Source: an uncultured Clostridium sp. (GTDB lineage: Bacteria; Bacillota; Clostridia; Clostridiales; Clostridiaceae). From it: a stretch of DNA of 64,000 nucleotides. A model generated the notes under the pieces. That model had not been told where the DNA came from and made no database searches. It saw nothing but the letters and a program-made list of their open reading frames with translations. The stretch is from assembly GCA_900548455.1 (NCBI GenBank), contig URKQ01000006.1, positions 1-64,000 on the forward strand, written 5' to 3'. Positions within the stretch are counted from its first letter, which is position 1; each line of letters opens with the position of its first letter. Position numbers and translations under genes: made by a program. This document shows, piece after piece, positions 52,216 to 61,280 of the stretch.

Positions 52216-52896
52216 CTACTCTCCCTTCGTAGGTGGAAGTATTTCTTCCACATTCTTAACATTTTCTATACTGCTAATTAACTTAACAATTTTTTCTCCA
52301 ACTTCTCCATCTGTCTCAACAACTGTATGAGCTTCTGATCCTTTAGATCTTCTATATACGTTCATAGAAGCAATATTGATATTTTCTTGAAACAAAAGAT
52401 TACTAACCTTGTAAATCATACCCGGTACATCTAGATGACTAATAATCAAGGTAGGATATGCTCCTGTAAATTGAATACTTTGACCATCAAGTTCAAATAT
52501 TACAATATTTCCTCCACCTATTGATGAACCTGTAACACTAGTCTCAATGCCTTTAGAATCTTTTATTAAAAACTTTACAGTATTAGGATGAACATCTCCT
52601 AAATCAGTTTCTTCAAAAGAAAATATCAAACCCTTTTCATCTGCAATTTTAAATGAGTCTCTTAATCTATAATCCCAAGGATCCATGCCTAAAATACCTG
52701 CAACTAATGCTCTATCAGTACCATGACCTCTATACGTCTTTGCAAAGGAACCATGCAATAAAAATTTCACTTCTTTAATATCGTCTTCAGCTATTTTAGC
52801 TGCAATTTTTGCAAGTCTTGCAGCTCCAGCTGTATGGGAACTTGAAGGACCTATCATTATTGGTCCCATAATATCAAATGCACTATAACTTTTCAT
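52216..52896 (-). CDS. sdaAB: L-serine dehydratase, iron-sulfur dependent, beta subunit
   Basis: A 226-aa partner subunit. The IMGPIMIGPSSSHTAGAARLA motif is in the first 30 residues. An ACT-like C-terminal domain (YPTLIISHLDVPGMIYKVSNLL) probably takes part in allostery. The start follows TAGGAGG. The 200-nt leader upstream contains a structured element at 52993-53063. First gene of the sda pair. Confidence 0.95.
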   Translation of the reverse strand: MKSYSAFDIMGPIMIGPSSSHTAGAARLAKIAAKIAEDDIKEVKFLLHGSFAKTYRGHGTDRALVAGILGMDPWDYRLRDSFKIADEKGLIFSFEETDLGDVHPNTVKFLIKDSKGIETSVTGSSIGGGNIVIFELDGQSIQFTGAYPTLIISHLDVPGMIYKVSNLLFQENINIASMNVYRRSKGSEAHTVVETDGEVGEKIVKLISSIENVKNVEEILPPTKGE

Positions 52897-52992
52897 AATT
52901 TCCTCCTAAACTTAACATCAATTAATATGAAATATCTTATTATGAAAATTTTGAGGTCTCTAAATATCCCCATAATATAATACCACTACTTA

Positions 52993-53063
52993 ATAAAAAA
53001 GTCGCTAGGTCACCCTTACCAGTTACGAATTCTTAGCACTTCGCATTTTTACAAGGATTTGTA
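52993..53063 (-). other. Structured element upstream of sdaAB, unassigned
   Basis: On the reverse strand AAGTGCTA pairs with TAGCACTT-like TAGC-G-ACTT (one bulged G), and the arm runs into TTTTTT. The loop holds a GGT/ACC mini-stem. A TACAA/TTGTA hairpin lies just before it. It could be a terminator of the nucleoside kinase gene, the end of a small RNA or a regulatory leader of sdaAB. The composition is noticeably less AT-rich than nearby intergenic DNA. Confidence 0.5.
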
Positions 53064-53098
53064 GTAAAATACAGTTATATAATATATAAATTTTCCCT

Positions 53099-54760
53099 TT
53101 AGTATTTATAGAAACAGCTACCACCTATAAACTCTCTTATTAAGGAATTAGTAGGCACAACATCTATATCTATTTCTTTAAAGAAATGTAAGAATTCTAT
53201 AAGTCTTCTAGCTTCATCATATACACAACTTGTTTTATCTACTTTGTATAACTCGTTTAATGCAAATTTTTTAAGCACAGCTAACTCATAAATCAAAGCT
53301 GAATTAAAAATAACATTTGCTTCTTCTTGAAAAGGAAAAATATTTTTATCCTCTCCCCTTCTTATAGATGCCCACATTCTAAGGGTATATTCTACATCAT
53401 ATCCTCTAGATAAATAATCTCTTACAATTCTTCTTACCATTCTAACATCAGTTGTGGCAATTCTATTATGCTCATCCATATTAATTTGAGTTAACGGACT
53501 GATATATATTTTAAATTTATGCTCTGAACTTATTGATTCAGTAAGTTTTTCATTTAATCCATGAATTCCCTCTATAACAATTACTCCATTTGAAGGTAAG
53601 CTAATTTTATTCCCTACCCATTCTCTTTTTCCCGTTATAAAGTTGTAAGAAGGAATTTCCACTTCTTCTCCATTCATTAATCTATTTAGATGTTCATTAA
53701 AAAGTTGTAAATCTAATGCATTAATGCTTTCAAAATCATATTCTCCAAATTCATCTCTAGGAGTAAACTCTCTATCTATGAAGTAATCATCTAACGATAT
53801 TTCTACTGGTACCATCCCATTAACTCTTAATTGAATGCCTAATCTTTTACAAAATGTAGTCTTCCCAGAAGATGATGGTCCTGCAATAGAAATAAGCTTA
53901 ATACTTCTATTTTTATTTATTTTATCTGCTATATTTGCAATTTTCTTTTCATGAAGAGCTTCTGCAACTCTAACTAAAGTTACTATATTAGTTTCTCCAC
54001 TTTCAATTACATTATTTAATGCACCTACATGACCAACATTTAATATATCGCCCCATTTTTCTGCTTCATAAAATATTCTTCCTAACTTCTTATTACTTTG
54101 AAATCTTGGAATTTCCATAGGATTTTCTATTGTTGGAAACCTCAATATAAATCCTGGATCGTAATATATTACATCAAAATTTTTAACTTGTCCTGTAGAA
54201 TACACCATAGGTCCATAAAAATAATCTATCATATCTTCTAAACTGTAAATACTAACTTCATCTTGTGCCACTTGCTCAAATATAGTTACTTTATCTAACA
54301 TAGAAGCCTTACGAAATTGTTCAACTGCCTCACTCTTGGAGTAAACTGTTTTAGATATAATGATATCTTTTTCAATAATTTGATACATTCTATTTTTAAT
54401 ATCATAAACATCATCTATTACAAGAGGTTCTTCTTTATATATTTCTCCAAATAACCCCTTACTTAAAGAATGTTCTATTACTACTTTAGCCTCCGGAAAT
54501 AAGTCATGAACAGCTTTTATAAAAATAAATTGTAAACTTCGAATGTATGTCATCATAGCTAGCTTATTATTTATATCTACATACTCTAAAGTGCAATCCT
54601 CCACCACTTCAGTAGACAATTCTTTTAAATCACCATTTATTTTTACTAATCCTATAGGTACTTTTTTTTCAATATTATATTGCTGCATAATTTGATAACA
54701 ATTTGTCCCTTTAATTACCTCAATTATATTATTATTTATTCTTACTTTTATTTTCTCCAT
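53099..54760 (-). CDS. Nucleoside kinase (TGS and ThrRS-like N-terminus, uridine kinase C-terminus)
   Basis: A 553-aa protein. Residues 1-65 are a TGS-like domain, 70-210 resemble the editing domain of threonyl-tRNA synthetase, and the rest is a uridine kinase/phosphoribulokinase P-loop domain with Walker A AGPSSSGKTTFCKRL (about 293-307) and the SLDDYF motif. These fusions are annotated as nucleoside kinases in Firmicutes; the role of the N-terminal half is unclear. The start follows TAGGGGTG. Monocistronic. Confidence 0.9.
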   Translation of the reverse strand: MEKIKVRINNNIIEVIKGTNCYQIMQQYNIEKKVPIGLVKINGDLKELSTEVVEDCTLEYVDINNKLAMMTYIRSLQFIFIKAVHDLFPEAKVVIEHSLSKGLFGEIYKEEPLVIDDVYDIKNRMYQIIEKDIIISKTVYSKSEAVEQFRKASMLDKVTIFEQVAQDEVSIYSLEDMIDYFYGPMVYSTGQVKNFDVIYYDPGFILRFPTIENPMEIPRFQSNKKLGRIFYEAEKWGDILNVGHVGALNNVIESGETNIVTLVRVAEALHEKKIANIADKINKNRSIKLISIAGPSSSGKTTFCKRLGIQLRVNGMVPVEISLDDYFIDREFTPRDEFGEYDFESINALDLQLFNEHLNRLMNGEEVEIPSYNFITGKREWVGNKISLPSNGVIVIEGIHGLNEKLTESISSEHKFKIYISPLTQINMDEHNRIATTDVRMVRRIVRDYLSRGYDVEYTLRMWASIRRGEDKNIFPFQEEANVIFNSALIYELAVLKKFALNELYKVDKTSCVYDEARRLIEFLHFFKEIDIDVVPTNSLIREFIGGSCFYKY

Positions 54761-55150
54761 AAATTCACCCCTAACTCATGATTTTAACGCCAATTTTGCA
54801 TAAATCTTCAAAATTATTATTAAGCATTTCTTATTCTATAATAATATATATATATTAATTAATAAATTAGATTTTAAAACTAACTACTACATTTATAATT
54901 GAATTCTTAAAAATTGTAATTATAATATGATTTAAAATTAATAATCTTAATATAACTTCTATATCAAAGATAAGTATATTTAAGATTATTATATAAATAT
55001 AATTTTCAACTGTGAAAAAATAACTGCAAATAAATTATCTAAATATGTATATACTACTTTTAGTGTAAAGGTTGCGAATAATAACCACACCTACAACTTA
55101 TCAATATATTATTCCATCTTTAATTATAATAATAAAATTAGGTGATACAT
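54761..55150. other. AT-rich intergenic region with an inverted repeat
   Basis: About 390 nt between divergent genes. It contains an 11-bp inverted repeat, AATAATCTTAA at 54940-54950 with its complement at 54980-54990, 29 nt apart. No gene, riboswitch or convincing promoter was recognised. Confidence 0.4.
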
Positions 55151-55858
55151 ATGTTTATTCTTATTGTTAGAACTATTATTTTGTACATTTATCTCATTTT
55201 TATTATGAGAATTCTAGGAAAAAGACAGTTAGGTCAATTAGAGCCTGTTGATTTCGTTGTTGCACTTATGATTTCAGAACTTGCAACTTTACCTATGGCG
55301 GATAATCGCATTCCCTTAATATATGCCATTGTGCCTATTACAACTTTAGTTTTTTTACAAGTAATCACATCATTTTTCGAACTAAAAAGTCAGAGATTTA
55401 GAAATTCCTTAAACGGCAAACCAAGTGTTGTAATTAAAGATGGTGAGGTTAATATTAAGGAATTAAAACATCTTAGATATAATTTAGATGACCTATTATC
55501 TGAATTAAGATTAAAGGGTTTTTTTAATATTAAAGAAATTCATTATGCAATGCTAGAAAGTAATGGAGCTCTTTCTGTTGTCCCATATACCGCCTATGAA
55601 CCGCCCAAAAGAGAAGATTTAAATTTAAAAGTTGATGACGAACCCCTTCCTCTTTCTGTTATATTAGACGGTATTATCATCGATGAAAATTTAAAAGCTA
55701 TAGAAAAGGATAAATATTGGCTAGAAAAAAAGCTTCAAAAACAAAACATCAATGATGTTAAATCAGTTTTTATAGCTATTGTTTATTCTAAAGATCAGAA
55801 ACTTTATCTTCAAATGAAAAAAGATACTACAGATACAAAAAATAATAAAGGAGAATGA
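55151..55858 (+). CDS. DUF421 membrane protein (YetF/YrbG family)
   Basis: A 235-aa protein with three N-terminal transmembrane helices and a cytoplasmic domain. The family core is RILGKRQLGQLEPVDFVVALMISELA and the downstream GKPSVVIKDGEVN and LSELRLKGFFNIKEIHYAMLESNG. The GTG at 55142 lies inside the AGGTG ribosome site, so the ATG at 55151 is chosen. Related Bacillus proteins occur in sporulation settings; the function is unclear. It is followed 4 nt later by the DUF4363 gene. Confidence 0.92.
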   Translation: MFILIVRTIILYIYLIFIMRILGKRQLGQLEPVDFVVALMISELATLPMADNRIPLIYAIVPITTLVFLQVITSFFELKSQRFRNSLNGKPSVVIKDGEVNIKELKHLRYNLDDLLSELRLKGFFNIKEIHYAMLESNGALSVVPYTAYEPPKREDLNLKVDDEPLPLSVILDGIIIDENLKAIEKDKYWLEKKLQKQNINDVKSVFIAIVYSKDQKLYLQMKKDTTDTKNNKGE

Positions 55859-55862
55859 TTTA

Positions 55863-56243
55863 ATGAAAAATATGATTGCTGCTTGCACTATTTTTTTTGC
55901 TATGCTTTTTGTATTATTTTTTGCTAGTGAATATATAGTTTTAACTTGCGATAAGCTTTTAGATGTTTCTGCTAAGATTGAAGAAAATATAATAGATGAT
56001 AAGTGGGATGAAAGCTATATGCTTTCCTTCGAATTATTAAATATCTATGAAGGTCATGTAGGTAATTTAACTTTATTCTTAAATCATTCTGATTTTGATC
56101 ATATTTATAGCGAAGTGATAAAACTTAGTCAATATGCAAAATGTGAAAATAAAGATGAATCTCTTTCTTCAATCCATGTAATAAAAACCCTTGTCACAGA
56201 AGTAAAGAATATGGAATCTGTAACTATTGGCAATATATTTTAA
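55863..56243 (+). CDS. DUF4363 membrane-anchored protein
   Basis: A 126-aa protein with an N-terminal helix (AACTIFFAMLFVLFFASEYI) and an extracellular alpha-helical domain rich in acidic residues. Small DUF4363 proteins commonly follow DUF421 genes in clostridia, as here, so the two are predicted to work together. Function unknown. The start follows AAAGGAGAATG. Confidence 0.85.
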   Translation: MKNMIAACTIFFAMLFVLFFASEYIVLTCDKLLDVSAKIEENIIDDKWDESYMLSFELLNIYEGHVGNLTLFLNHSDFDHIYSEVIKLSQYAKCENKDESLSSIHVIKTLVTEVKNMESVTIGNIF

Positions 56244-56410
56244 ATAAATATGCTACTCTACTTTTATTTTTTGTTTCATTTTGATATACTATTTATAGAT
56301 TAAAGGTTTTACTTTATGATTTACAGTATATATTTCAATATAGAAATAATAGATAATTTGAATTATAATGTAGTTGTAGTTTAAATAATATTTGAAGGGT
56401 GGAATATTTT

Positions 56411-57358
56411 ATGGCATTAGTTACTACTAAGGAAATGTTCAGAAAAGCTTTTGAAGGCAAATATGCAATAGGAGCGTTCAACATCAATAATATGGAGATA
56501 ATTCAAGGAATTGTTGATGGGGCTAAAGCTCAAAATTCAGCTGTGATTTTACAATGCTCTGGAAGCGCTGTTAAATATATGAGACCAGCCTACCTAAAAC
56601 ACATGGTTGATGCCGCAGTGGAAGATAGCGGAATTGATATAGCTTTACATTTAGATCATGGTGATTCTTTTGAATTATGCAAACAATGCATCGATAACGG
56701 TTTTACTTCTGTAATGTTCGATGGATCTCACTATGATTATGAAGAAAATGTTAGACTTACTAAAGAAGTTGTAGACTACGCACACGCTCATGGAGTTGTT
56801 GTTGAAGCAGAACTTGGTAAGCTTGCTGGAGTTGAAGATGAAGTTAAAGTAAATAGTGCAGATGCTACTTATACTGATCCTGATCAAGCAGTTGACTTTG
56901 TTAAAAGAACTGGTGTTGATTCATTAGCTATAGCAATAGGAACAAGTCATGGAGCATATAAATTTAAAGGAGAAGCTAAACTAGATTTTGCTAGATTAGA
57001 AACAATAACAAAGAAATTAGAAGCTGCTGGATTTGAAAAATATCCAATAGTTCTTCACGGAGCTTCTTCTGTAGATCCATTATATGTTGAAATGTGTAAC
57101 GAAAATGGCGGTGCTATTAACGGAGCTAAAGGCGTACCTGTAGAAATGCTAAGAAAAGCTTCTTCAATGGCTGTTTGCAAAATAAATATGGATACAGATT
57201 TAAGACTTTGTGTAACTGGTACTTGTAGAAAAGTATTTAATGATAAGCCTTCTGAATTTGATCCAAGAAAATACTTAGGAGTAGCAAGAACTAATTTACA
57301 AGCTTTAGTAGAACAAAAAATAACTACTCTATTAGGTTCAACTGACTCAATGAAATAA
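56411..57358 (+). CDS. fba: Class II fructose-bisphosphate aldolase
   Basis: A 315-aa zinc-dependent aldolase that splits fructose 1,6-bisphosphate into the two triose phosphates. Zinc and substrate residues are seen in ALHLDHGDS, in VVEAELGKLAGVED, in IGTSHGAYKF and in VLHGASSV. The longest frame begins at a GTG 12 nt upstream; the ATG at 56411 follows AAGGGTGG and gives MALVTTKEMF. It lies away from the other glycolysis genes, with its own terminator. Confidence 0.97.
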   Translation: MALVTTKEMFRKAFEGKYAIGAFNINNMEIIQGIVDGAKAQNSAVILQCSGSAVKYMRPAYLKHMVDAAVEDSGIDIALHLDHGDSFELCKQCIDNGFTSVMFDGSHYDYEENVRLTKEVVDYAHAHGVVVEAELGKLAGVEDEVKVNSADATYTDPDQAVDFVKRTGVDSLAIAIGTSHGAYKFKGEAKLDFARLETITKKLEAAGFEKYPIVLHGASSVDPLYVEMCNENGGAINGAKGVPVEMLRKASSMAVCKINMDTDLRLCVTGTCRKVFNDKPSEFDPRKYLGVARTNLQALVEQKITTLLGSTDSMK

Positions 57359-57367
57359 TAAAATTTT

Positions 57368-57405
57368 AAGAGCTGTTACGATTTTTTGTAACAGCTCTTT
57401 TTTAT
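57368..57405 (+). terminator. Terminator of fba
   Basis: AAGAGCTGTTAC pairs perfectly with GTAACAGCTCTT around GATTTTTT, followed by TTTTT on the plus strand. Confidence 0.92.
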
Positions 57406-57848
57406 CGTACAGGTCTTGGGATTACTATTCCTTTCCTATTAGCTATTTGCATAGTTGCTAGTAATGACAATAAATCGGCTAATCCACCTAGTAAATTTGC
57501 ATAAATTAAAATAATATTAGGTTTCAATGAATAATTGATTTCACCCTTTTCATATTTTTCTAACAAATATTTATATTTGCTAACTGCTATTTTAATTGCA
57601 ATTACATCTGCTGTTATTCCTAAAGTCAATGAATTAATAATTAGTTCATCAATATTGGGGATGCTAACTTTATTTTGTCTATACTTATTATATATTTCAT
57701 CAATTGCACTAATAGTGGCCGTTTTACCAAGGACTCCCCCAAATAAGCCTATGCTTTGAGCTAACAAAGCATCTTCTAAGAAATTCAAAGTAACCTTATC
57801 TTCTTCACTGATAATAAAATTGCTACTATAATCAAAACTATAATTCAT
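57402..57848 (-). CDS. Unrecognised 148-aa protein
   Basis: I do not recognise this family. Two hydrophobic segments (about 55-75 and 110-130) suggest weak membrane association; a glycine-rich GLFGGVLGKTATIS stretch lies near residues 34-47 and the C-terminus is basic. The start follows AGGAGAAAG. It converges with fba and has no obvious partner. The clean start and complete frame make it a credible gene. Confidence 0.65.
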   Translation of the reverse strand: MNYSFDYSSNFIISEEDKVTLNFLEDALLAQSIGLFGGVLGKTATISAIDEIYNKYRQNKVSIPNIDELIINSLTLGITADVIAIKIAVSKYKYLLEKYEKGEINYSLKPNIILIYANLLGGLADLLSLLATMQIANRKGIVIPRPVR

Positions 57849-57964
57849 TACTTTCTCCTATGTAGTCCTGCTTTACTTCCATAATATTTAATCAAATAGG
57901 TACCTGTGCAAAAAAATTAAAATATATACATAACTCAAATAACAATTTTCTGACTTTCTATAAT

Positions 57965-58013
57965 AAAAAAGTAACTGGACCACAATAAATTAATTTTGCG
58001 TCCAGTTACTTTT
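57965..58013 (-). terminator. Terminator of the nucleoid-associated protein gene
   Basis: A perfect 14-bp stem (57967-57980 with 58000-58013) after the stop, with CTTTTTTATT following on the reverse strand. Confidence 0.88.
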
Positions 58014-58019
58014 ATAATA

Positions 58020-59060
58020 TTATTTTTCAGTATAACTTATGATATGTTTTATTTTCATATTTATACTTCCATCTCCAACTCTCTCTATTTCAAATCGATT
58101 CAAGTCATTGTAGGCTTCTTCAGAAATATATAAATCTATATCTTTATCTATTTTTAATCTAACTCTTTTCAACTTTTTTTCTACCCATTGTTTATCTAAA
58201 TCCACCTTATTATTTACTCCACTTTCCTTAACATAGGTTAAAAAGTTTTCTTTAAGATTAATATCTTCTCCAAAAACCTCTTCACTAAATTTATCTAGAT
58301 CAATGGATTCTTCTTCTTTAATTTTTTTCTTTACTTCTCTTCTAATTTGCTCTTGACTATCTGCATTTTCATTTAATGCTTTTTGAGTCCACTTCTCAGT
58401 AACCTTTAAAAATTGTTTAGTTTGATCTCTTTCATTTTCGATAACTTTACACCCTAAATAATTATCAATAAAATAATTAGAACCGTAGTCCCCCTCATCC
58501 TTATTTTTTTTACCTTGCTTATCTATAACTAGTAAATCATATTTATTGGAAGCAGAGGGAGCTTTTATAAATGCGCATTTTTGTATTCTTGCACTACTTG
58601 ATGGTAACCCAGTAAATTGTGGAGTAATATGAATTTCGATTTTACCATCAACTACACCAACATTGTGCATATAATTCTTTATATAATCCATTTTAAATAT
58701 ACCTAAAAAGGCTCCATACTCTGTAGTAAAACTTACTGTAAGTAAATCACAAGATGGAATATTTCCTTTAGAACGCATTAAAATAAACATTTGAGTTGCC
58801 AATTCTTTAGATACACTTAAAATATCATTTTCTCCACTCAAAAACTCTCTCGCTACTTCTTTTACAATATTTCTTTCTTGATTAAAAACTGCATATTTTA
58901 ATTCTTCATCTTTTAAGCATCTTTGAACATGCTTAAAAATAAACTCATAAACCTCTTCTGTAAGACTCAATGGATATTCGTTTAAAACAGGTTCATCTCC
59001 ATTATTATCAAGGATATGTATAATTGCACTATTTATATTAATTTCATTTATATATTCCAT
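58020..59060 (-). CDS. Nucleoid-associated protein, NdpA (YejK) family
   Basis: A 346-aa protein resembling the 37-kDa NdpA/YejK family of nucleoid-associated proteins. The N-terminus is INEININSAIIHILDNN, and a lysine-rich charged middle and an acidic tail follow. Detailed function in clostridia is unknown. The longest frame begins 21 nt upstream, but AGGAGGTAAAA points to the ATG at 59060. Monocistronic. Confidence 0.82.
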   Translation of the reverse strand: MEYINEININSAIIHILDNNGDEPVLNEYPLSLTEEVYEFIFKHVQRCLKDEELKYAVFNQERNIVKEVAREFLSGENDILSVSKELATQMFILMRSKGNIPSCDLLTVSFTTEYGAFLGIFKMDYIKNYMHNVGVVDGKIEIHITPQFTGLPSSSARIQKCAFIKAPSASNKYDLLVIDKQGKKNKDEGDYGSNYFIDNYLGCKVIENERDQTKQFLKVTEKWTQKALNENADSQEQIRREVKKKIKEEESIDLDKFSEEVFGEDINLKENFLTYVKESGVNNKVDLDKQWVEKKLKRVRLKIDKDIDLYISEEAYNDLNRFEIERVGDGSINMKIKHIISYTEK

Positions 59061-59183
59061 TTTTACCTCCTTAAATCGCATTAAAGATTAATAACTTTAC
59101 CAATAGTATAGATTGTAACACATATATAAGTTGCAATAAAGATACTTGATTTTTAATATTTTTTTAAACTTTTCTATAATTAT

Positions 59184-59212
59184 TTGTTATAATTATTAAG
59201 ATAGGTTATAAT
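59184..59212 (+). promoter_or_regulatory. Sigma-A promoter of the CYTH-DUF5685-J-domain cluster
   Basis: TTGTTA and TATAAT are separated by exactly 17 nt, about 33 nt upstream of the CYTH start. Confidence 0.65.
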
Positions 59213-59245
59213 GACTTAAATGAAATTATAAGAAGGTGTTTTTTT

Positions 59246-59794
59246 TTGCATGAAATAGAAACAAGAATAATAAAAATTGATGTAGATAAGATTAGAGATG
59301 CTCTTATAAATCTTAAATGTCCTAGAGTAAAGAATGAAAATCAAATTAATAACATATTTGATTTCCCTGATAGAAGATTGCTATCAAAAAAAGGATATGC
59401 TCGCATAAGAGTAGTTGAAGATTTAATTAATAATAAAACTATAAATTACATGACAACAAAAAAACTTCTAAGCCAAGACAAATACAAGATAATGGAAGAA
59501 AAAGAAATACTAATTGATAATAGTGAAGTGGGCAAGGATATATTCTTATCCCTGGGATTAGAATTAGTTGAATCTATAAAAAAGCATAGAGAAAGCTTTA
59601 AATTTAAAAATACTCTAATAGAGATAGATATTAATGATCCTAACTTTTGTCCATTTCCATATATTGAAATAGAGTCAATGTATGAAGAAGAAATTGAAGA
59701 AATTGTATCCCTTTTGGGATATACAATGGCAGATACAACTTCTAAAACTATTTATGAACTATTAAATTGTGAAGGGAAAACAAAGGGACTATAA
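59246..59794 (+). CDS. CYTH domain protein
   Basis: A 182-aa protein. The CYTH (triphosphate tunnel) family binds triphosphorylated compounds such as thiamine triphosphate or polyphosphate. The N-terminal EIETR matches the ExExR/K signature and a ladder of acidic and basic residues fits the tunnel (GYARIRVVED, TIEIDIN, FPYIEIESM). A TTG start follows AGAAGGTG. Its stop overlaps the next start by one base, so it is coupled to the DUF5685 gene. Substrate not determinable. Confidence 0.85.
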   Translation: MHEIETRIIKIDVDKIRDALINLKCPRVKNENQINNIFDFPDRRLLSKKGYARIRVVEDLINNKTINYMTTKKLLSQDKYKIMEEKEILIDNSEVGKDIFLSLGLELVESIKKHRESFKFKNTLIEIDINDPNFCPFPYIEIESMYEEEIEEIVSLLGYTMADTTSKTIYELLNCEGKTKGL

Positions 59795-60675
59795 TGTTTG
59801 GATATGTATTGCCATATAAATTAGAACTAAAAATCAAAGATTATGAAATGTTTAAAGCATACTATTGTGGACTATGTATATCTATAAAACATAACTTTTC
59901 AAATCTATCTAGAATGTCTTTAAATTATGATATGACTTTTCTAGGAATTTTACTAGATAGCCTCTCTGATGAAAAGCATAGCTATAGTGTTAATAGATGC
60001 ATTGCCCACCCTATGAAAAAAAAGCCAAAGGTTATAAATAATAGTGCATTAGATTATGCTGCTTTTTGCAACGTAGCTCTTGTATATTATAAACTTATGG
60101 ATGACTATAATGATGATAACTCAATTAACAAAAAAATTCTTGCCTTATATCTACGTAAATATATTAAGGATGTAGATATAAATCTAGAACCTGTACTAAA
60201 AAATATTGAAGAAAATATAGCAAAGCTAAGTAGTTATGAAAATAGTAATGATTATGTATCAATAGATGAAATTTCTCATTGCTTTGCTGACTTAACAGGT
60301 TATATCATATCCTATTACTATAAAGATACGGACTTTTATAATGATTTATACAATCTTGGATATAATCTAGGAAGATGGATATATATAATAGATGCTTTTG
60401 ATGATTTAAAAGATGATATGGAAAAGAAAAAATTTAATGCAATAAATAAGTCCTTTAATACAGATAGCTTATCTTATGATGACTTAATTAAAAATCAAGG
60501 TGAAAGAATTGATTTTAATTTGATATTAAGTGCAAATGCTACAGTGGATTCTTTAAACAAATTGCCACTAAAGAAAAATCAAGAATTGCTATACAATATT
60601 CTGCAACTAGGACTTATGCATAAAATAGATACAATTAAATTAAGGAGTGACAAAAACAATGAAAAATCCATATGA
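59794..60675 (+). CDS. DUF5685 family protein
   Basis: A 293-aa helical protein matching the DUF5685 group. It begins MFGYVLPYKLELKIKDYEMF. Motifs are YYCGLCISIKHNF near residue 28, an AHPMKKKP stretch, and an acidic DAFDDLKDDMEKKKFN segment around 203-217, recalling but not proving a prenyltransferase-like metal site. Function unknown. The gene starts inside the CYTH stop and its end overlaps the J-domain gene by 17 nt. Confidence 0.82.
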   Translation: MFGYVLPYKLELKIKDYEMFKAYYCGLCISIKHNFSNLSRMSLNYDMTFLGILLDSLSDEKHSYSVNRCIAHPMKKKPKVINNSALDYAAFCNVALVYYKLMDDYNDDNSINKKILALYLRKYIKDVDINLEPVLKNIEENIAKLSSYENSNDYVSIDEISHCFADLTGYIISYYYKDTDFYNDLYNLGYNLGRWIYIIDAFDDLKDDMEKKKFNAINKSFNTDSLSYDDLIKNQGERIDFNLILSANATVDSLNKLPLKKNQELLYNILQLGLMHKIDTIKLRSDKNNEKSI

Positions 60676-61267
60676 AGTACTTGGAGTAAAAGAAAATGCC
60701 TCCCAAGATGAGATAAAAAAAGCTTATAGAGAACTTGTAAAACAATATCACCCTGACAGATATGTTAATAATCCTCTAAAAGATCTTGCTGAAGAGAAAT
60801 TACGAGAAGTAAATGAAGCATATGATACTTTAACTAAAAATGGTGGAAATAATAACTCTTATAACTATAATAATCAATCTAATAATAATTATAATGACTA
60901 TGGAGATTCATCCCTTCAACAGATCAGAATGGATATAAATAGAGGCGATATTGGTAGTGCCGAAGCAAAGCTTAATGCTATTTCTAACAAAACTGCTGAA
61001 TGGTACTTTTTAATGGGTGCTGTACATCTTAGAAAAGGTTGGTATGACAGTGCTAATAGTTACTTAAATACAGCTTGTAGAATGTCTCCAAACAACCTAG
61101 AGTATAGACAAATGTTAAATCAACTTAATCGTAGCCAAACTGGTTATAGAAATACTTATTATGGCCAAAGAAATGCATCTAATGATATGTGCAACACATG
61201 TTTAAACATTTGGTGTCTCGATAGTATGTGTGAATGTTGTGGTGGAGATTTAATTTCTTGTTGTTAA
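60659..61267 (+). CDS. J-domain protein with cysteine-rich tail
   Basis: A 202-aa protein. Residues 1-65 are a J domain with helix II basic patch and the invariant HPD (YHPDRY), which stimulates DnaK. An Asn/Tyr-rich linker and a TPR-like pair of helices follow. The last 25 residues contain eight cysteines in CNTC, MCECC and SCC arrangements, probably a metal-binding end. ATG at 60659 follows GGAG; the GTG at 60647 overlaps that site. It belongs to a coupled cluster with CYTH and DUF5685 genes. Confidence 0.85.
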   Translation: MKNPYEVLGVKENASQDEIKKAYRELVKQYHPDRYVNNPLKDLAEEKLREVNEAYDTLTKNGGNNNSYNYNNQSNNNYNDYGDSSLQQIRMDINRGDIGSAEAKLNAISNKTAEWYFLMGAVHLRKGWYDSANSYLNTACRMSPNNLEYRQMLNQLNRSQTGYRNTYYGQRNASNDMCNTCLNIWCLDSMCECCGGDLISCC

Positions 61268-61280
61268 TGGGGGGATTAAT

